Shown: piece after piece, positions 20,770 through 32,298 of the stretch | Numbering within the stretch: the stretch's first letter is position 1 | How the letters are laid out: each line of letters starts with the position of its first letter | Assembly: GCA_963210315.1 (NCBI GenBank) | Contig: OY723275.1 | Coordinates: forward strand, 1,984,001-2,048,000 | DNA length: 64,000 nucleotides | From: Rhynchopus euleeides | Taxonomy: Eukaryota; Euglenozoa; Diplonemea; Diplonemida; Diplonemidae | Reading direction: 5' to 3' | Position numbers and translations under genes: made by a program | The notes under the pieces: model-generated | Told to the model about the DNA's origin: nothing | Database searches by the model: none | What the model saw: only the letters and a program-made list of their open reading frames with translations

Positions 20770-22641
20770 TCTGCACAAAAAAAAATGCTGAGAGTTTTCT
20801 GTGTCCGGGAGCCAAATGACATGGGAGGCGCGCTGGTGTCTCCCATGTCACACATCCCCCACCGGTGTGTCTGGAGATGAAGCAACACCTCGGTGGCAAC
20901 AATAGCCTCGCACTGTCACCTCACACTGTGCACTTGGGACTCGCTGTGCGCCACACATACACCAAAACGGCAACGAGGGTCATTGGGTACCCGGGGGGTG
21001 GTGGATTCGGTGCATCAAGACCACCAGTGCTCTCTCCGTCTTGTTGTCATCCCCACCACCCTCTCTCCCGTTTAGTTTCTTCTTTCTTATCTCCCTTCTC
21101 CCGGTTCTGTATTCTTGCCCCGAGCCCCCCCACCCCCGTCCCACTCCTTCTCCTGTTCTTTCTCACTTTTCTTGACGAATTTTTATTCAAAAATCCCACA
21201 ACAAATGCGCACATGTACACACTCCTCGCCTCCGCCCCATTCTTCCTTCATTTTTCCTCTTGAGTTTGTGAAATACACGCCTCTCTTCTCTTGGCTGACA
21301 CCCCGGTGGTTTTGGGATCCCCCCCGTGGCACCGTCCTCTTCTCCGGGTACGACCCTGTCGTTTTAGCTTCAAAACTCCAGGTGTTTGTGTCTATGCTGG
21401 ATGGGACAATTATACGTCGCGGTCTGCTTTCCATTGCATCGGAAAAGTTGTTTATCGATGCAGTAAAGCAGCGGCACGTTGACTTTCCATAACCACCGAG
21501 TAGGTCTTGCCACGAAGAGGGTCGTTCTGTGCCTTTCGTGTAGAGTGTACTCACGGGATAAATCCTGGCGGCCTTTTCTGGGGAGGGTGTTTTTTGGCAT
21601 ATGTGTGACCGAAGCCGTGCTCATCACCGTAAGTCTGTGGTATCGTCAACCCCATCCCACCCCCACCCCCACCTCCACCAAAAAAAATGTGGCATCATTC
21701 GAATGCCGGAAATGGGTGAACAACTGAAAAAAGGTAGCTGCAGGAGTCAATAGGAGGTGCGCTTGCTTTCTGTCTTCGGGACTCTCGCAGCTGCAGCACA
21801 CCTCAGTGTCGGCGGAAAGTGCCCCACGATGTGACGTGCTTATTCGTGCCCGTGTGATCCTCGCGACCCAGACCAAGCTGTGAGTGTGGACGTGGAATGC
21901 AAACGGGAACGGAAAGGCACATTGTCACCTTTTTTGGCCCAGCCTCACCATACATATGCGCAGCAGTTCCAACGTTCAAGATAGCGTTGTAGCGCCACAT
22001 ATACGTATAGGAATACCGAGCAGCGCCTATCTTTTGTGCTGTTTTGTGTGAGTCTCACGAGCATGTAAGAAGATACCGCCGACCTTGCCATTCTTTATTT
22101 CTTTTCCCCGTCGCTGGAACCCAGTTTCCTGGCATACTGTTTCGGAGGGCACGTGCTTAGCCGCCTTGCCCGAGGGACGCTTCCGGAATGACAAGACCAG
22201 TTAGGAGGACAGTGTGCCTCCAATGCAACAGACAAGGCTGATCCCCGCTGTCGTTGATCCAGTTGCGCCTCAAAGCAAGGGGGCATGCCGGGTGGGCTCG
22301 GAATGGGGCTTCGGGGCAGTGTATGCATCCCGACCTTCGTGCATGGGGTGTCTTCTGGAACCGTGCTCTCCGCTGCATCCCAGAGACAAGACATCCACCG
22401 AAACGTGCAGTTGTTGTCACCCGCATGCAGTGCCCTAGAGCCCGTTCCGTGTGATGAAGAGAGTTTGTTGGCATCCTTCACTGAGTGCTGCACAGAAGAA
22501 CCGGGGTTCACTCAATGAGAACTCGAGAGCCCACCACCCGTGCAAACCCGTTGCTTTGCCAGGAATCGGCAGCCAAAAACCGTTCGACTTGCTCAAAAAA
22601 GTTCAAATATCACCAACGAAAATAAATTTGTCCATTGTTTT
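20770..22641. other. Intergenic, no gene recognised
   Basis: Pyrimidine-rich and mixed sequence with short frames only. Nothing with a domain or supported splice structure was found. One 126-codon frame at 21115-21492 has no recognisable features. Confidence 0.45.
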
Positions 22642-22749
22642 GGGGGTCTTCGCTACGGGGTGGTCGTCAGTGCATTTTGGTGCATTTCCTGTTGAATTGG
22701 CTGAAAACTGACGAAATTTGTCGAAGTTTGTCGACCAGCAAAGACCCCC
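22642..22749. repeat. 108-bp MITE, copy 1
   Basis: Begins GGGGGTCTTCGCTACGGGGT and ends GACCAGCAAAGACCCCC, giving imperfect TIRs GGGGGTCTT(C/T)GCT. Nearly identical to copies at 26136 and 27388. The flanks do not give a clean duplication here. Confidence 0.85.
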
Positions 22750-24326
22750 TTTGTGTCTTTCCCTTTCCCGGTTCACCCGTTCTTCCCCCCAAATTCCCCG
22801 ACCGATATTTTTTTTCTCTGTCTTCTCCGTGGCTTCTTGTTTTGCACGCTTGTGTGAAACAGACGACGAGTTCACCACCGACCCCCCCATAGCAGCCACA
22901 GGTGACTTTGCACGAAACCTCAGGGCTCCTCTCACTGGGGGGGCTTTCTTAGAGCACAGGACAAAATAGTTCAAATCGTTCAATCGCCGACCCCTCCCTC
23001 CCCCCCCCCCCATCGACTCCGTCCTTCATCTCGAGAGGGGTTGATCAAAGTGACGTGATGAGAGGGGTTGATCAAAGTGTGGTTTTGGAGTGTATCGCTT
23101 CATATATACAAGGACAAATGGCATCTTCGGGCTTCAAGGTAAGCCTCCCCCCCCCCCCCCCTGTCTGTGCCTCATTCTGTGCAGCAGCTGCTGAACGGTG
23201 AATGGACTCTGAACCTGACCCCTCCTCCCTCCAACCCCTGAACCGAGAAAGCCAAAGGAAAAATGAGTCGACAATCGCATGGATATCGGAAGAAGAAAGA
23301 CTATATACGGCTGGCTTCTGCGCCCCACCCCCCAACCCCACCCCCCACCCCTCGTCTTCCTTTGCTGCAGACACACACACGTATCCACAGACCACACACG
23401 CTCTCACGGCAATGCGTCACACCAACAACACCCACCCACCCTCAGCTGTACACACGCGAGTCGGGAGGGAGGGCGAAGGGGATCAGGCAGGGTCGGGGGG
23501 AGGGGGGGGGTGGTGAAGCCGAGGGGGTGGGGGGGTAGGGTGGGTTGAGTCTCGCCCGTTGCCCCTCCCCCCTCCCCTTCTCCCACCGCAGGCGCGCAAA
23601 ACACGCCCCCCCCCCCCCCCCCCCTTTCCCCCCCCCACTCTCCCCTTGTGGGGCGTGCCGTGCCCGTTCCGCCCCATTCTACACAGCACAACGCCAGGGA
23701 GGGAGGGAGGGGGGGGGGGGAGGGTGTGCGAAAACATCGCATCAAAAGGCCTGCTCCTCCACCCTGTGCTTCTTCCCGCCGCTTCCTTCTCTGCCCCCGT
23801 GGCCCGTTTCCGGCTCGCCCTGACTTAACCGGCGCCATGATAGCGCAATCGTGAAAACCACAAACGAAAAAAAATACCCCCGCACACACACACACACACT
23901 CAGTTCTCAGTCCACTGCTCCTTCTCCCGTTACTTTCCCGTTCCCTTCCACCACCATCTTACCCCCCGATTACCTTCGGGGTGGGCCAACGGGTGGGAGG
24001 GGCTGTGGGGGGCGTGGCGTAGAGTTGTGAGGTTGTGGTGTCTGTGTGTGTGTGTGGCCCACATCTCTCCGGTGATCTTGCATTCCGTTCCTCACTGCCA
24101 AACGAAGAACAGGGGGGGGGGGGGGGGCTGCAAAAAAAATAGTCTAAAAATCCTCTCTTTTTTGTTGTTTTTTGATTTTTCCTATTCCGTTTTGTCCGTT
24201 CCGTAGAGCTTTGGGGGGGGGGGTTCCAAGGGGAACAACAGGAGTCGGCGGATCTACTTCTCCAACTCGGTTCTGTGAAATACAAGTGTTGGGGGTGCAG
24301 AGGAGGGTGAAGGGGGCGGGGCAGAC
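22750..24326. other. Upstream region of the kinase gene, homopolymer-rich
   Basis: No gene. It holds C runs of 14 and about 24 (near 23146 and 23604), G runs, and a CA microsatellite at about 23880-23900. The many shadow frames come from these tracts. Confidence 0.55.
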
Positions 24327-26874
24327 ATGAATATGAACACCCTCACTGATCAGACCAAACGAGCCCCTGTAACGGGGACTCGTGTGGTGCGGAGCAAACA
24401 GGGGGACGTCCGCAGCCCGCAGAAGGGGTCTTCATCTGGGACGTTCGGCGCATCCTCTGATGAAAAGAAGAGAAGACCGTACACCACACCCAGCCGGCCT
24501 TCGTACGAAACGAAACGAGATCCCAACACACCAACCCGCACCGTGCGGCCCTACCGCCCCAACACTGGTGGTCGTGATAGACTGACCTCCCCCGATGGGG
24601 GCGGTGGTGTTGTTGGGGGTGGTACCAACCCTGGGATGCTGACGATCGTCGAGGATGACGACCCGATTGGCGTGATGGGTCGTGACGAGTATATGTCTGA
24701 GGATGTGGAGGAGTACACTGAGATTGAGTGGGTCGATGAGGAGGCGCAGGCTGCGGCCACGGCGGCTGTTCCCGCAGCGCAGCACGCCCCGTCGCCGAAG
24801 CCGCGGAAACCCAACCCGTCGCCGGCGCACCTCGACCTCGCCCTTGCCAACACCAACCCGCAGCCCGTCAACTTCGGGAAGGACGGCTGCAAAGTGCGGA
24901 CCGGGTCCAAGACCCTGATCGGGAAGGGGTCCTTCGGGTGTGTGTTTAAGGGGCTGCATGAGGGCACCAACCAGATAGTGGCGATCAAGGAGATCCATCT
25001 CTCGGGCGAGTCGGCCGGGAAGGTGAACATGATCAAGAAAGAGATACAGCTGATGAAGAGGCTGAACCATCCCAACATCGTGCGGTATGTAGAGAGGGGT
25101 TCACGTCACCACACCTATTCGTCGTGACGACGGGGTGGGTTCAGCCGATCATTGGCACGGCTTGGCAACTATTTTCCCGCACAGGTACCTTGGGGCGGAA
25201 AGGGTAAAAACGCAGCTGCACATCTACCTCGAGTTTGTGACCGGCGGGAGTATGGCTTCGCTCGTGAAGGAGTACGGGCCACTCACAGAGGACATGACGC
25301 GGAAGTACAGCAGGCAGGTGCTGGACGGCCTGCACTACCTGCACCAGAACAACATCGTACACCGCGACATCAAAGGTGTGTGGGCGGCAGGCTGTCTGCG
25401 ACTATTGTCAGGTGTCAGGCCACTGATGCGCACTTTCCACCCCGCCCACCACACAGGCGACAACCTTCTGGTTGGCACCGACGGAACCGTCAAACTCGCA
25501 GATTTTGGAACATCAAAAGAACTCCGAACACTAGCAGCAACCGTGACAGGTATGTCGTCTGTGGCGCTCCTTCGACAGTTGATTTCGGAACCCTGTTGCC
25601 AGGGAGGTGTTGGAGCAGATCCTGTGGAGCTGCCGTTTGACCGCCTCCATCCACTCAACATGCGACGACCCTATCGCCTGCCGATACTGGCCTCATAAGC
25701 GCCCCTTGTCATTCTGTGCTGTTTGTTGCACACGATTTATCGTCCGTGATTCGCACACCACCCTCCCTTTCAGGAACCGCATGCTTCATGGCCCCTGAGG
25801 TCATCAAAGGCACAGGGCATGGCCTCGCCAGCGACGTGTGGAGCCTCGGCTGTGCGGTATGATCCCCGTGAACCCAACTGTTTTAGTTGTCCAGTCAGTT
25901 TTCCGAGACAGGCCGCCCATAACACCCTACGCACCCACACAGGTCATCGAAATGCTGAACGGGCGGCCCCCCTTCTCGACATTCGAAAACCAATACGCCA
26001 CCATGATGCACGTCGCGGGGCTGAAGAACTCGGCAGAGGCAATACCGGAGGAGGTCGACGAGCTTTCAAAGGACTTCTTGCAGCAGTGCCTTCAGGTATA
26101 CACCGCGCACAGGATTGACCATTATTGAAGCCTGTGGGGGTCTTCGCTACGGGGTGGTCGTCAGTGCATTTTGATGCATTTCCTGTTGAATTGGCTGAAA
26201 ACTGACGAAATTTGTCGAAGTTTGTCGACCAGCAAAGACCCCCTGTGGCTATGTCAGGATGTTCTTACCAGAGGGTCTTCACACTGTGTTGAACTGTCTG
26301 CACACCACACATAATCGAATCCTATGAAGCACATTCAGGGAGGGGGTCCACCGTGTGGGCATCGTGCAATGCACCCTTTTCACCACTGCCCACCCTTTTT
26401 ATGCAGGTCGATCCCAACGGGCGGCACACAACCCCGCAGCTTCTGCAGAGCGTGTGGTTCACCCAGCACCCGGAGGACCTCGTGTCCCAGACCTCTGCTT
26501 CTGTCAACAGCAGCGCACCTCTCCCGCCTCCGCAGACTGCACCCCACCCCTTCTCCCTAAGCGGGCCTATCAAGCCTTCATCTGTGCGGCCTCAGCCACA
26601 TAGCCGGCATATGCATGTGGGGTACCAAGGGCATGCACAGTCCTCGGCATCCTCACGTGGGGCGTCAGGGTCGTCTCGCAGTCATGCGAGCAGTGATGGA
26701 AGCAGAGGGCAGGCACGGCAGGGGTTCGGGACACTCCCACGTGCCCCTCTCAGCGGCGACAGCGATGTCGACAGTGTCAAAATATCCCACTCCGGGAGCG
26801 AGGATGAGGTCACCGAGGATGTCGAGGACCACGTCCGCGACTTCAACCCGATGGACAGCTATACAGGGGAGTGA
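24327..26874 (+). CDS. STE11/MEKK-type MAP kinase kinase kinase, six exons
   Basis: Exons 24327-25084, 25185-25375, 25457-25549, 25774-25856, 25943-26095 and 26407-26874 join without frame break to 581 residues; every intron is GT..AG. Residues 1-190 are a disordered Ser/Pro-rich regulatory region. The kinase domain follows: GKGSFG (200-204), ATP lysine in VAIKEI (Lys221), HRDIKGDN (Asp314), DFG (332-334), and the MAP3K-typical GTACFMAPE (APE 354-356), then DVWSLGC and a DPNGRHT end motif. All catalytic residues are present, so it should be an active Ser/Thr kinase acting at the top of a MAPK cascade; the closest style is MEKK/ANP. The C-terminal tail is Ser/His-rich and acidic near the end. 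Intron 5 (311 bp) carries a 108-bp MITE. No upstream regulator domain is visible. Confidence 0.92.
26136..26243. repeat. 108-bp MITE, copy 2, inside a kinase intron
   Basis: Same element as 22642 and 27388, within intron 5 of the kinase gene. A 7-bp duplication CCTGTGG fits both sides if the terminal G or C run is trimmed by two bases. The intron keeps its GT and AG ends on either side. Confidence 0.9.
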
Positions 26875-28488
26875 AGCCCCCACTGCCCGGCGGCACAGCT
26901 TTCCCGCCCGTGGGTCGGGCGATACTCTCAATCCTCCAATGCATGCGTTGAAGCAGGCGGTGCACTGGCTTTGTATGAAAAGGGGGAGGGGGGGTTGAAT
27001 GAGTGTGGCGTGTGAGTGTTGTGTCTGCTCGTTTCTAGGGCCGTCTGGCGGCAGGCAAACAAAAGGATATGCTGATGCACGGTTCCACGTCAATAAAGGA
27101 AGCTCCCCGTCCTCCCTCCGTTCCCCCCACCCCCCCTCGCGGCGCAGCATGCACACCGGAGTTTATTTTCGTTCCTTCCCATTTTATTTTCAAACAAACC
27201 GCGTGGTGTTCCGTGCAGCACGTTGTCAAGAGAATTGAAACAAAACCAATACACGCAGCCCGCCCCATTCCCTGGTCGACCCGATCGTTCCTCTCAGAAG
27301 CTCCAGATCAAACGTGCCCGCTATGGAGGTGGGGGTGCTGTCTTCGCAACAAAGGTGCAGAGAGATTGAGATAGATAGAGAGAGAGAGGGGGTCTTCGCT
27401 ACGGGGTGGTCGTCAGTGCATTTTGGTGCATTTCCTGTTGAATTGGCTGAAAACTGACGAAATTTGTCGAAGTTTGTCGACCAGCAAAGACCCCCAGAGA
27501 GAAACCGGCCAGAAGAACCAAAATCGCAGCCCCTCTCCGCGGGCTGCGACGATCACGGCCAAAGTATTGTTCAAATCGTTCAAATATATCGCGCCGATTG
27601 CCCTCCTCCCTTCAAATATTGATTTGAAACAAACCGCTCAAGGTTTTTCCGGAGTTTGGCCTTGATGAGGGAGCCCTCTTATGTCCCCCACCCCCCCCCC
27701 CCCCCGTTGCCAGAAAAGCAAAGGAAGGGTGGTGGTGGGGTGGGTGGGTAGAGAGAAGACTGTTTTCCTCCCACCACCCCACCCTCACGCCTCTCCCCTT
27801 CCGGCCCACGCAAGCATACCGGTTCAGCACAACATCAGGGCAGGACGGTGCACCCGTTGTGGGGCTGGGTGCCCTGGCGCCTGCTCCGAGACGCAAGAGA
27901 ATGCGGGAGGGAATCTCCATGCAACATAAGGCGACACAATCCACACAATGCAATGTTCTCGCACTGCGATCCGTTCGGGATGTGGAACTGGGGAAGGGAT
28001 GTTGTGGGGGGTTTTTGTGGTTTTGTGTGTGAATGAGAGAGGAGGGCAGTGTGTGTGTGTGTGTGAAGGGGGTGTTCTCCAGAACCAAAAAAATCTGAAA
28101 AAACCTCAAGAAAATCTTACAAAAAAGGCAACACACAACGAAAAAAAATATTGGCCCCAGCGGGCAGAAGAACGGGGGGGATGAACCAGCCGCAACAGAT
28201 TGCTACATGCTGAGATGCAGTTCGTTTTTGGCAGAAGTGCCCATCCACTCCCCTCCGGAGACCCCTGTCCTTTCTTGAGACTGCCGCACTGGAGCGCCTT
28301 TCCCCCCGCCCCATCCACTCTTCACAACACAGGCCGGAAACCACTGGATTTCAGATACAACCTGCGTAGCGAGTGAAGGTTGATCATTCTTGTGCTCCCT
28401 TCCTACTTCTATTTCACTACCCCCCGACCCCCCACCCAGACAGGCACTCCCAGGCACACCCTCCATCCGCCTCTGGGTACACACAGAG
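26875..28488. other. Intergenic between kinase and ER-protein genes
   Basis: No gene is supported. It includes a GATA/GA microsatellite (about 27366-27388) that received a MITE, C-runs near 27690, and a (TG)n stretch near 28050. Confidence 0.55.
27388..27495. repeat. 108-bp MITE, copy 3
   Basis: Same family as 22642 and 26136, inserted at a GAGAGAGA microsatellite. AGAGAGA on both sides is a possible 7-bp duplication, but the site is repetitive. Confidence 0.85.
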
Positions 28489-29338
28489 ATGCCTCAGTCA
28501 GTGCGTCCAGCGATGCTGTGGCTGGCGGTGCTGCTTTCTGCGCAGTGCTACTTCGCGGAGGCACCTCCAGGTGAGGGCGCAAAGGACGAGCCTGCGACAG
28601 AGGAGCAGTTGAAGAAGCTTGAGGAGATGCGTTATGTGTTGGTCTGCAAGTCCTGCGAGGATATGTTCGAGGCTGCGGAGAAGGAGATGGAGAAAAAGAT
28701 TAGGCCCGGGATGAAGTCCTCTGTGCGGGAGATTGTCGCCATCGAGATTGTGGAGAGGGCCTGCAAAAACGAAACATTCCATGCGGATGACATCCTGCGT
28801 TGCGAGAATGCTGTTGACAAGCTCGACGAAGACGATGAGCTCACTATGTACATCAAGAAGGGTGTCAAGAAGGACAAGAAGAAGGACGACATGTGCAAGC
28901 CGATGTGCAAGTGGAAGGGCGATATCCAGAGCCAGATCAGCGGCATGCAGGAGTCGATGATAGACAAGGTGCGCAACGAGGAGATCGAGAAGCGGAAGAA
29001 GCAGATGCGTCAGGATATGGTCGACAAGTACAACAACATGACCTTCTTGGACAAGCTGGTGCAGGAGGCAGAGTACCTCTGGGAGGACATCGGGGATTGG
29101 TGGCTGACCATCCTGCTCTGTTCTGTGGGCACCTTCTTCCTGATGGTCTTTGTGCAGGTATGTGTGGCAGTGTGGGGGGGCTGTGGGAGGAAGGCTTTCA
29201 GGTCCTGTCGTGCTGCCAGTGAAACTGCTCCCAGCTCACCCACCCACCCCTCCCTCTCAGGTGTGGTGCTTGGTGCGCACTGAGCGAGCGAAGCTCCTGG
29301 CGGCGCGACGCAAAGAGCTGGAGAAGAAGGGGCAGTGA
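28489..29338 (+). CDS. Saposin/Canopy-like ER membrane protein, two exons
   Basis: Exons 28489-29157 and 29261-29338 (intron 103 bp, GTATGT..CTCAG) give 248 residues. The N-terminus is a signal peptide (MLWLAVLLSAQCYFAEA); a second in-frame ATG at 28513 starts exactly there and may be the true start. The mature part has six cysteines at 53, 56, 92, 105, 136 and 140 (CxxC ... C ... C ... CxxxC) in a helical, charged domain, the pattern of saposin-like and Canopy-type lumenal proteins. A charged helix (about 145-190) follows, then one membrane segment (about 204-227) and a short basic tail. Expected place is the ER or a later secretory compartment, type I topology. The lumenal role (chaperone or lipid contact) is inference from the fold class. 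Confidence 0.78.
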
Positions 29339-30172
29339 CCGGTCAGGCGGACACCCTTTCAAGACACGTGATGTCCCACGCTGCCGGTGCGGGTCCATAG
29401 GCCGACAGACCAGATGGACAAAGCACGGCATGCAGGCAGTGTCAAGCGACAGTGTGGTCGTTGTGGTCACCGCATCAAGATACAGCCTGCCAGCATCAGC
29501 AAGGTCAGCAGCCATTGGCACGTCTGTTCGAGGCTTGGCAATGCTGTGTTCTCGCCTTCTGAACCTGTCCGCAGGGCACATCTGTCTTTGTCGGAAGATA
29601 TCACGCCGAGCAGCACACGCTCTTTGCTGATAAACATACACCCAGAGCCTGTCTTTGTTTTGCATGCGTGCAAGCATCAATGGACTGGGGTTCACGGTGC
29701 ACGACACTCTCTCACAACCAAAATCGTTCCAAAAATCACAAAAAAAACAGTTACAGTTTTCAGTGGCATGTGGGGCCGGTGCATGTGTTTTTCACCGCGG
29801 GTATCCGATGAAAGAACTAACTAAAGCTTGCAAGTTTAACATCCCATTGCGAAGTGCCCTTACAAAGGCCCCTAGAGTTTGTGGGCGGAGGTATGCGTTG
29901 TGGGAGAGTACGGCCACACTCACCCCCCCTGGTGTGTGCCCCCCTCGCAACAACAGAACCAACAGGAAGTCTTAAAGAAACAAGGGCTTGATGGCACCAC
30001 CGCCCGCCCCACCCCCCCGCCCCTCCTTCCAAGCGATTCGCACGCACATGAGTTGCATCTTGCTTTCAGAATCAAGCCATGTTTCCCCTATCTCACACTT
30101 CCACTTGGCCGCCACCCAGACCGCTCCGCACACCAGGCCAGCCCACCGCCGCTGCGCTGTGGTGCTGTGGCC
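29339..30172. other. Intergenic before the RAD51-like gene
   Basis: No gene or repeat is supported. The frame upstream of the RAD51-like start stays open but has no family similarity. Confidence 0.5.
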
Positions 30173-31078
30173 ATGGGGAGCCGTCGCATCCGTGCCCTGG
30201 ACCTGTTCGCAGGGGAGGATGTGCAGCGCCTGGAAGAGGCAGGGTTCCTGCGGTGCGAGGACCTGATATTCCAGAGCGCGGAGACGGTGGCAAAGGTGCT
30301 GCGCGTGCCGCTTCCCGAGGCGCGGCAGACGTTGCAGCGCCTCGACAGGCGCATGGCGCCAGCCCCCGTCCCGCTGTTGGGCCTGCCGCAGTGTGCGGCG
30401 ATCCCGACGTCGCTGCCCTCGTTGGATCGCAGCATGGGCGGCGGCCTGCCGGGTGCCTGCCTGCTGGAGCTGATGGGCCCGCCTGGGGCAGGGAAGTCGC
30501 AGTTCGCCATGATGCTGACGGCGCTGTGTGCACGGGAGGGTCCGGGTGGTGTGCTCTACATCGATACGGAGAGAAAGTTTTCCGGCGATCGCGTGCAGGC
30601 GATGTCTGGCAGTGCGCACAGTGTGCTGGAGAATGTGCACCTGCGTGAGGCCCCCACGCTCGATGACTTTCTTGCGATTTTCCGCGAGCTGGACCTGCAA
30701 GTGGTGGAGTCTGGCGCACGTCTTCTTGTGATTGACTCCATCGCAGCAGTGGTGCGGTGCGAGGGGCTTAGCATGATCGCCCGGTCGCAGCTTCTGAGCA
30801 AACTGGCCACCCAGCTGAAGCAGCTCACACACCGCTACGGCATCACGGTGGCCCTGACCAACCAGGTGTCGGGGAACAACCAGGCGGCGCTGGGCAACAC
30901 CTGGCACCATGCTGTCAGCATCCGCGTCGCGTTGGTTCCTGCCCCCTGCGGTGTCGGGGTGCACGACCAGCCCCGCTCGCTCACAGTCATGAAGTCTCAC
31001 ATGTCACCCACAGTGACGGTGCCCTACCGCATCACAGCCGCAGGCATTGTCGAGGCTGGGATGTCTCTTGCACAGTAG
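30173..31078 (+). CDS. RAD51-family recombinase paralogue, RAD51B-like
   Basis: 301 residues, intronless, from ATG 30173. An N-terminal helix-hairpin-helix-like segment (about 8-60: GFLRCEDLIFQSAETVAKVL) is typical of RAD51 paralogues. The ATPase core has Walker A GPPGAGKS (102-109) followed by QF, LYIDTERKFS, and Walker B LLVIDS (184-189) with IAAVVR after it. The ALTNQVSGN segment matches the family's loop. GPPG-GK-QF and YIDTE.FS.(D/E)R read closest to RAD51B, whose human form is longer (about 350). The product would act in the nucleus in homologous recombination repair with other paralogues. XRCC3 or RAD51C are alternatives, because the assignment rests on motif wording. All nucleotide-binding residues are present. 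Confidence 0.85.
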   Translation: MGSRRIRALDLFAGEDVQRLEEAGFLRCEDLIFQSAETVAKVLRVPLPEARQTLQRLDRRMAPAPVPLLGLPQCAAIPTSLPSLDRSMGGGLPGACLLELMGPPGAGKSQFAMMLTALCAREGPGGVLYIDTERKFSGDRVQAMSGSAHSVLENVHLREAPTLDDFLAIFRELDLQVVESGARLLVIDSIAAVVRCEGLSMIARSQLLSKLATQLKQLTHRYGITVALTNQVSGNNQAALGNTWHHAVSIRVALVPAPCGVGVHDQPRSLTVMKSHMSPTVTVPYRITAAGIVEAGMSLAQ

Positions 31079-31509
31079 GGAGTGCACCCAACAGCAGCAG
31101 GTGCCCCGATCCGTTCCACGCCCCTCCAATATATCCACATCACGTGTGTGGAGGTCGCATTTGCTCGATCGGTGCGACCTAACGAGACAAAAGGATTCAC
31201 GTGTAGGGGCTGTGTGTCTTGCTCTGCACCAGTGCCATTCCCACGCGACAGCGCATCCCTAGCCCATGGTTGCGACATGCGGGAGCGGGTGTGGGTCTCA
31301 GGCGTGTTTTCTCAGCACGCATCATGCCAGCATCCCACGTCTCTGAAGCTCCTGCCCCTGTTGCGCCCATCCCGGACACCCTCCCCCTGGCTGCACTCCA
31401 GCGAGGCACGAGACGAAGAGATGTGTACAGGTCACGGCAGACACAGCAACACCCAACCAACAGGCACTCAGTGTTACACTTCTTTTACACAAGACAGCAG
31501 ACAGGGAAG
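31079..31509. other. Intergenic
   Basis: About 430 bp with no gene. It becomes T/C and A-rich just before the next start. Confidence 0.5.
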
Positions 31510-32298
31510 ATGGCAACCGTGTTCCTTGCGGCGGTGGCGGCAGCTATTGTGTCCAGGCCGACACCTGCTGATTCCCCGACCGGGATCCTGGTGAACGTCC
31601 ACCGCGGGGTTCCTCCCCCTGCCGGTGCCGGTGCGCAATCCGTGGTGGTGGGGCCGGTGGGGAGCATCAACCTGGCGCTGATGGCGCACGGGGTGGAGGC
31701 GTGGCCGGACCTGATGGGTTCGGAGCTGCGCAACCCGCCGGCATTCCTGGAGCTGCTGCCGCTCACGATCCCGCAGTGGCAGCTGCCCGTGGGGGTGGAT
31801 GTGAAGTTCACGTGCCCCGACACGTCGGCCGTGGAGGTGTGCGACGCGTGGGTCTTCTTCTACACGTGCTCCCACAGCTGCGCGACGAAGTACCAGGGCG
31901 GGATCCCGGGGCTGCTCTCCGTCACCCCGGGGTGGATGCGGAACCAGTGCGCGCCGCGGTTTGTGACGGGTGCGCCTGGGGCGAGCTTCGAGCACCCGAT
32001 GGGTGCGTTCCGCAGGCAGCTGGCGCGTGGGGAGTCGACCATCATTACCGTCCCGGGGGCGGAGAAGGCGGAGTTCATCGCGTTCGGGATTGACGCGGCC
32101 GGAGTGGACTGCGCAAAGCACACGACCCCGGGGGCGTGCCCGACCTCCACGGGGAAGTGCAAGTGGGACGCGGTGAACTCCGAATGCCGCGCGACGGACT
32201 GCAAGGGCGGGCAGGGGCCGGCACCCATGTGCCCGGAGTGCCCGTGGCTCGGGCTTGACTCCCGCCCACTGAGCGACGGCCCGTTCGGTGCTCCGTAA
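31510..32298 (+). CDS. Predicted secreted Cys-rich protein, unknown function
   Basis: 262 residues from ATG 31510; the frame is open further upstream, but this ATG gives a signal peptide (MATVFLAAVAAAIVSRPTPA). The mature part begins with a hydrophobic beta-rich region (VVVGPVGSINLALMAHGVEA) and WQLPVGVDVKFTCP. It then has at least twelve cysteines, including FFYTCSHSCATKYQ and a C-terminal cluster (GACPTSTGKCKWD..ECRATDCKGG..MCPECPW). The latter resembles short extracellular Cys-rich repeats (the CxxxxGKCxWD..xxxC style). No membrane segment, GPI signal or catalytic motif is visible. I do not recognise a family. Secretion or a cell-surface role is inferred from the signal peptide and cysteines. 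Confidence 0.72.
   Translation: MATVFLAAVAAAIVSRPTPADSPTGILVNVHRGVPPPAGAGAQSVVVGPVGSINLALMAHGVEAWPDLMGSELRNPPAFLELLPLTIPQWQLPVGVDVKFTCPDTSAVEVCDAWVFFYTCSHSCATKYQGGIPGLLSVTPGWMRNQCAPRFVTGAPGASFEHPMGAFRRQLARGESTIITVPGAEKAEFIAFGIDAAGVDCAKHTTPGACPTSTGKCKWDAVNSECRATDCKGGQGPAPMCPECPWLGLDSRPLSDGPFGAP

Noticed and set aside
20287-20819. Frames reading TTVASGGWG(A/L)(P/R)PP
   Set aside because: These are translations of the double-hairpin module, open in several frames and on both strands; not a protein family.
23404-23895. Several frames upstream of the kinase gene
   Set aside because: Gly/Pro/Arg strings produced by C and G homopolymers.
29972-31000. 342-codon minus-strand frame
   Set aside because: Shadow of the RAD51-like gene, which carries all family motifs on the + strand.
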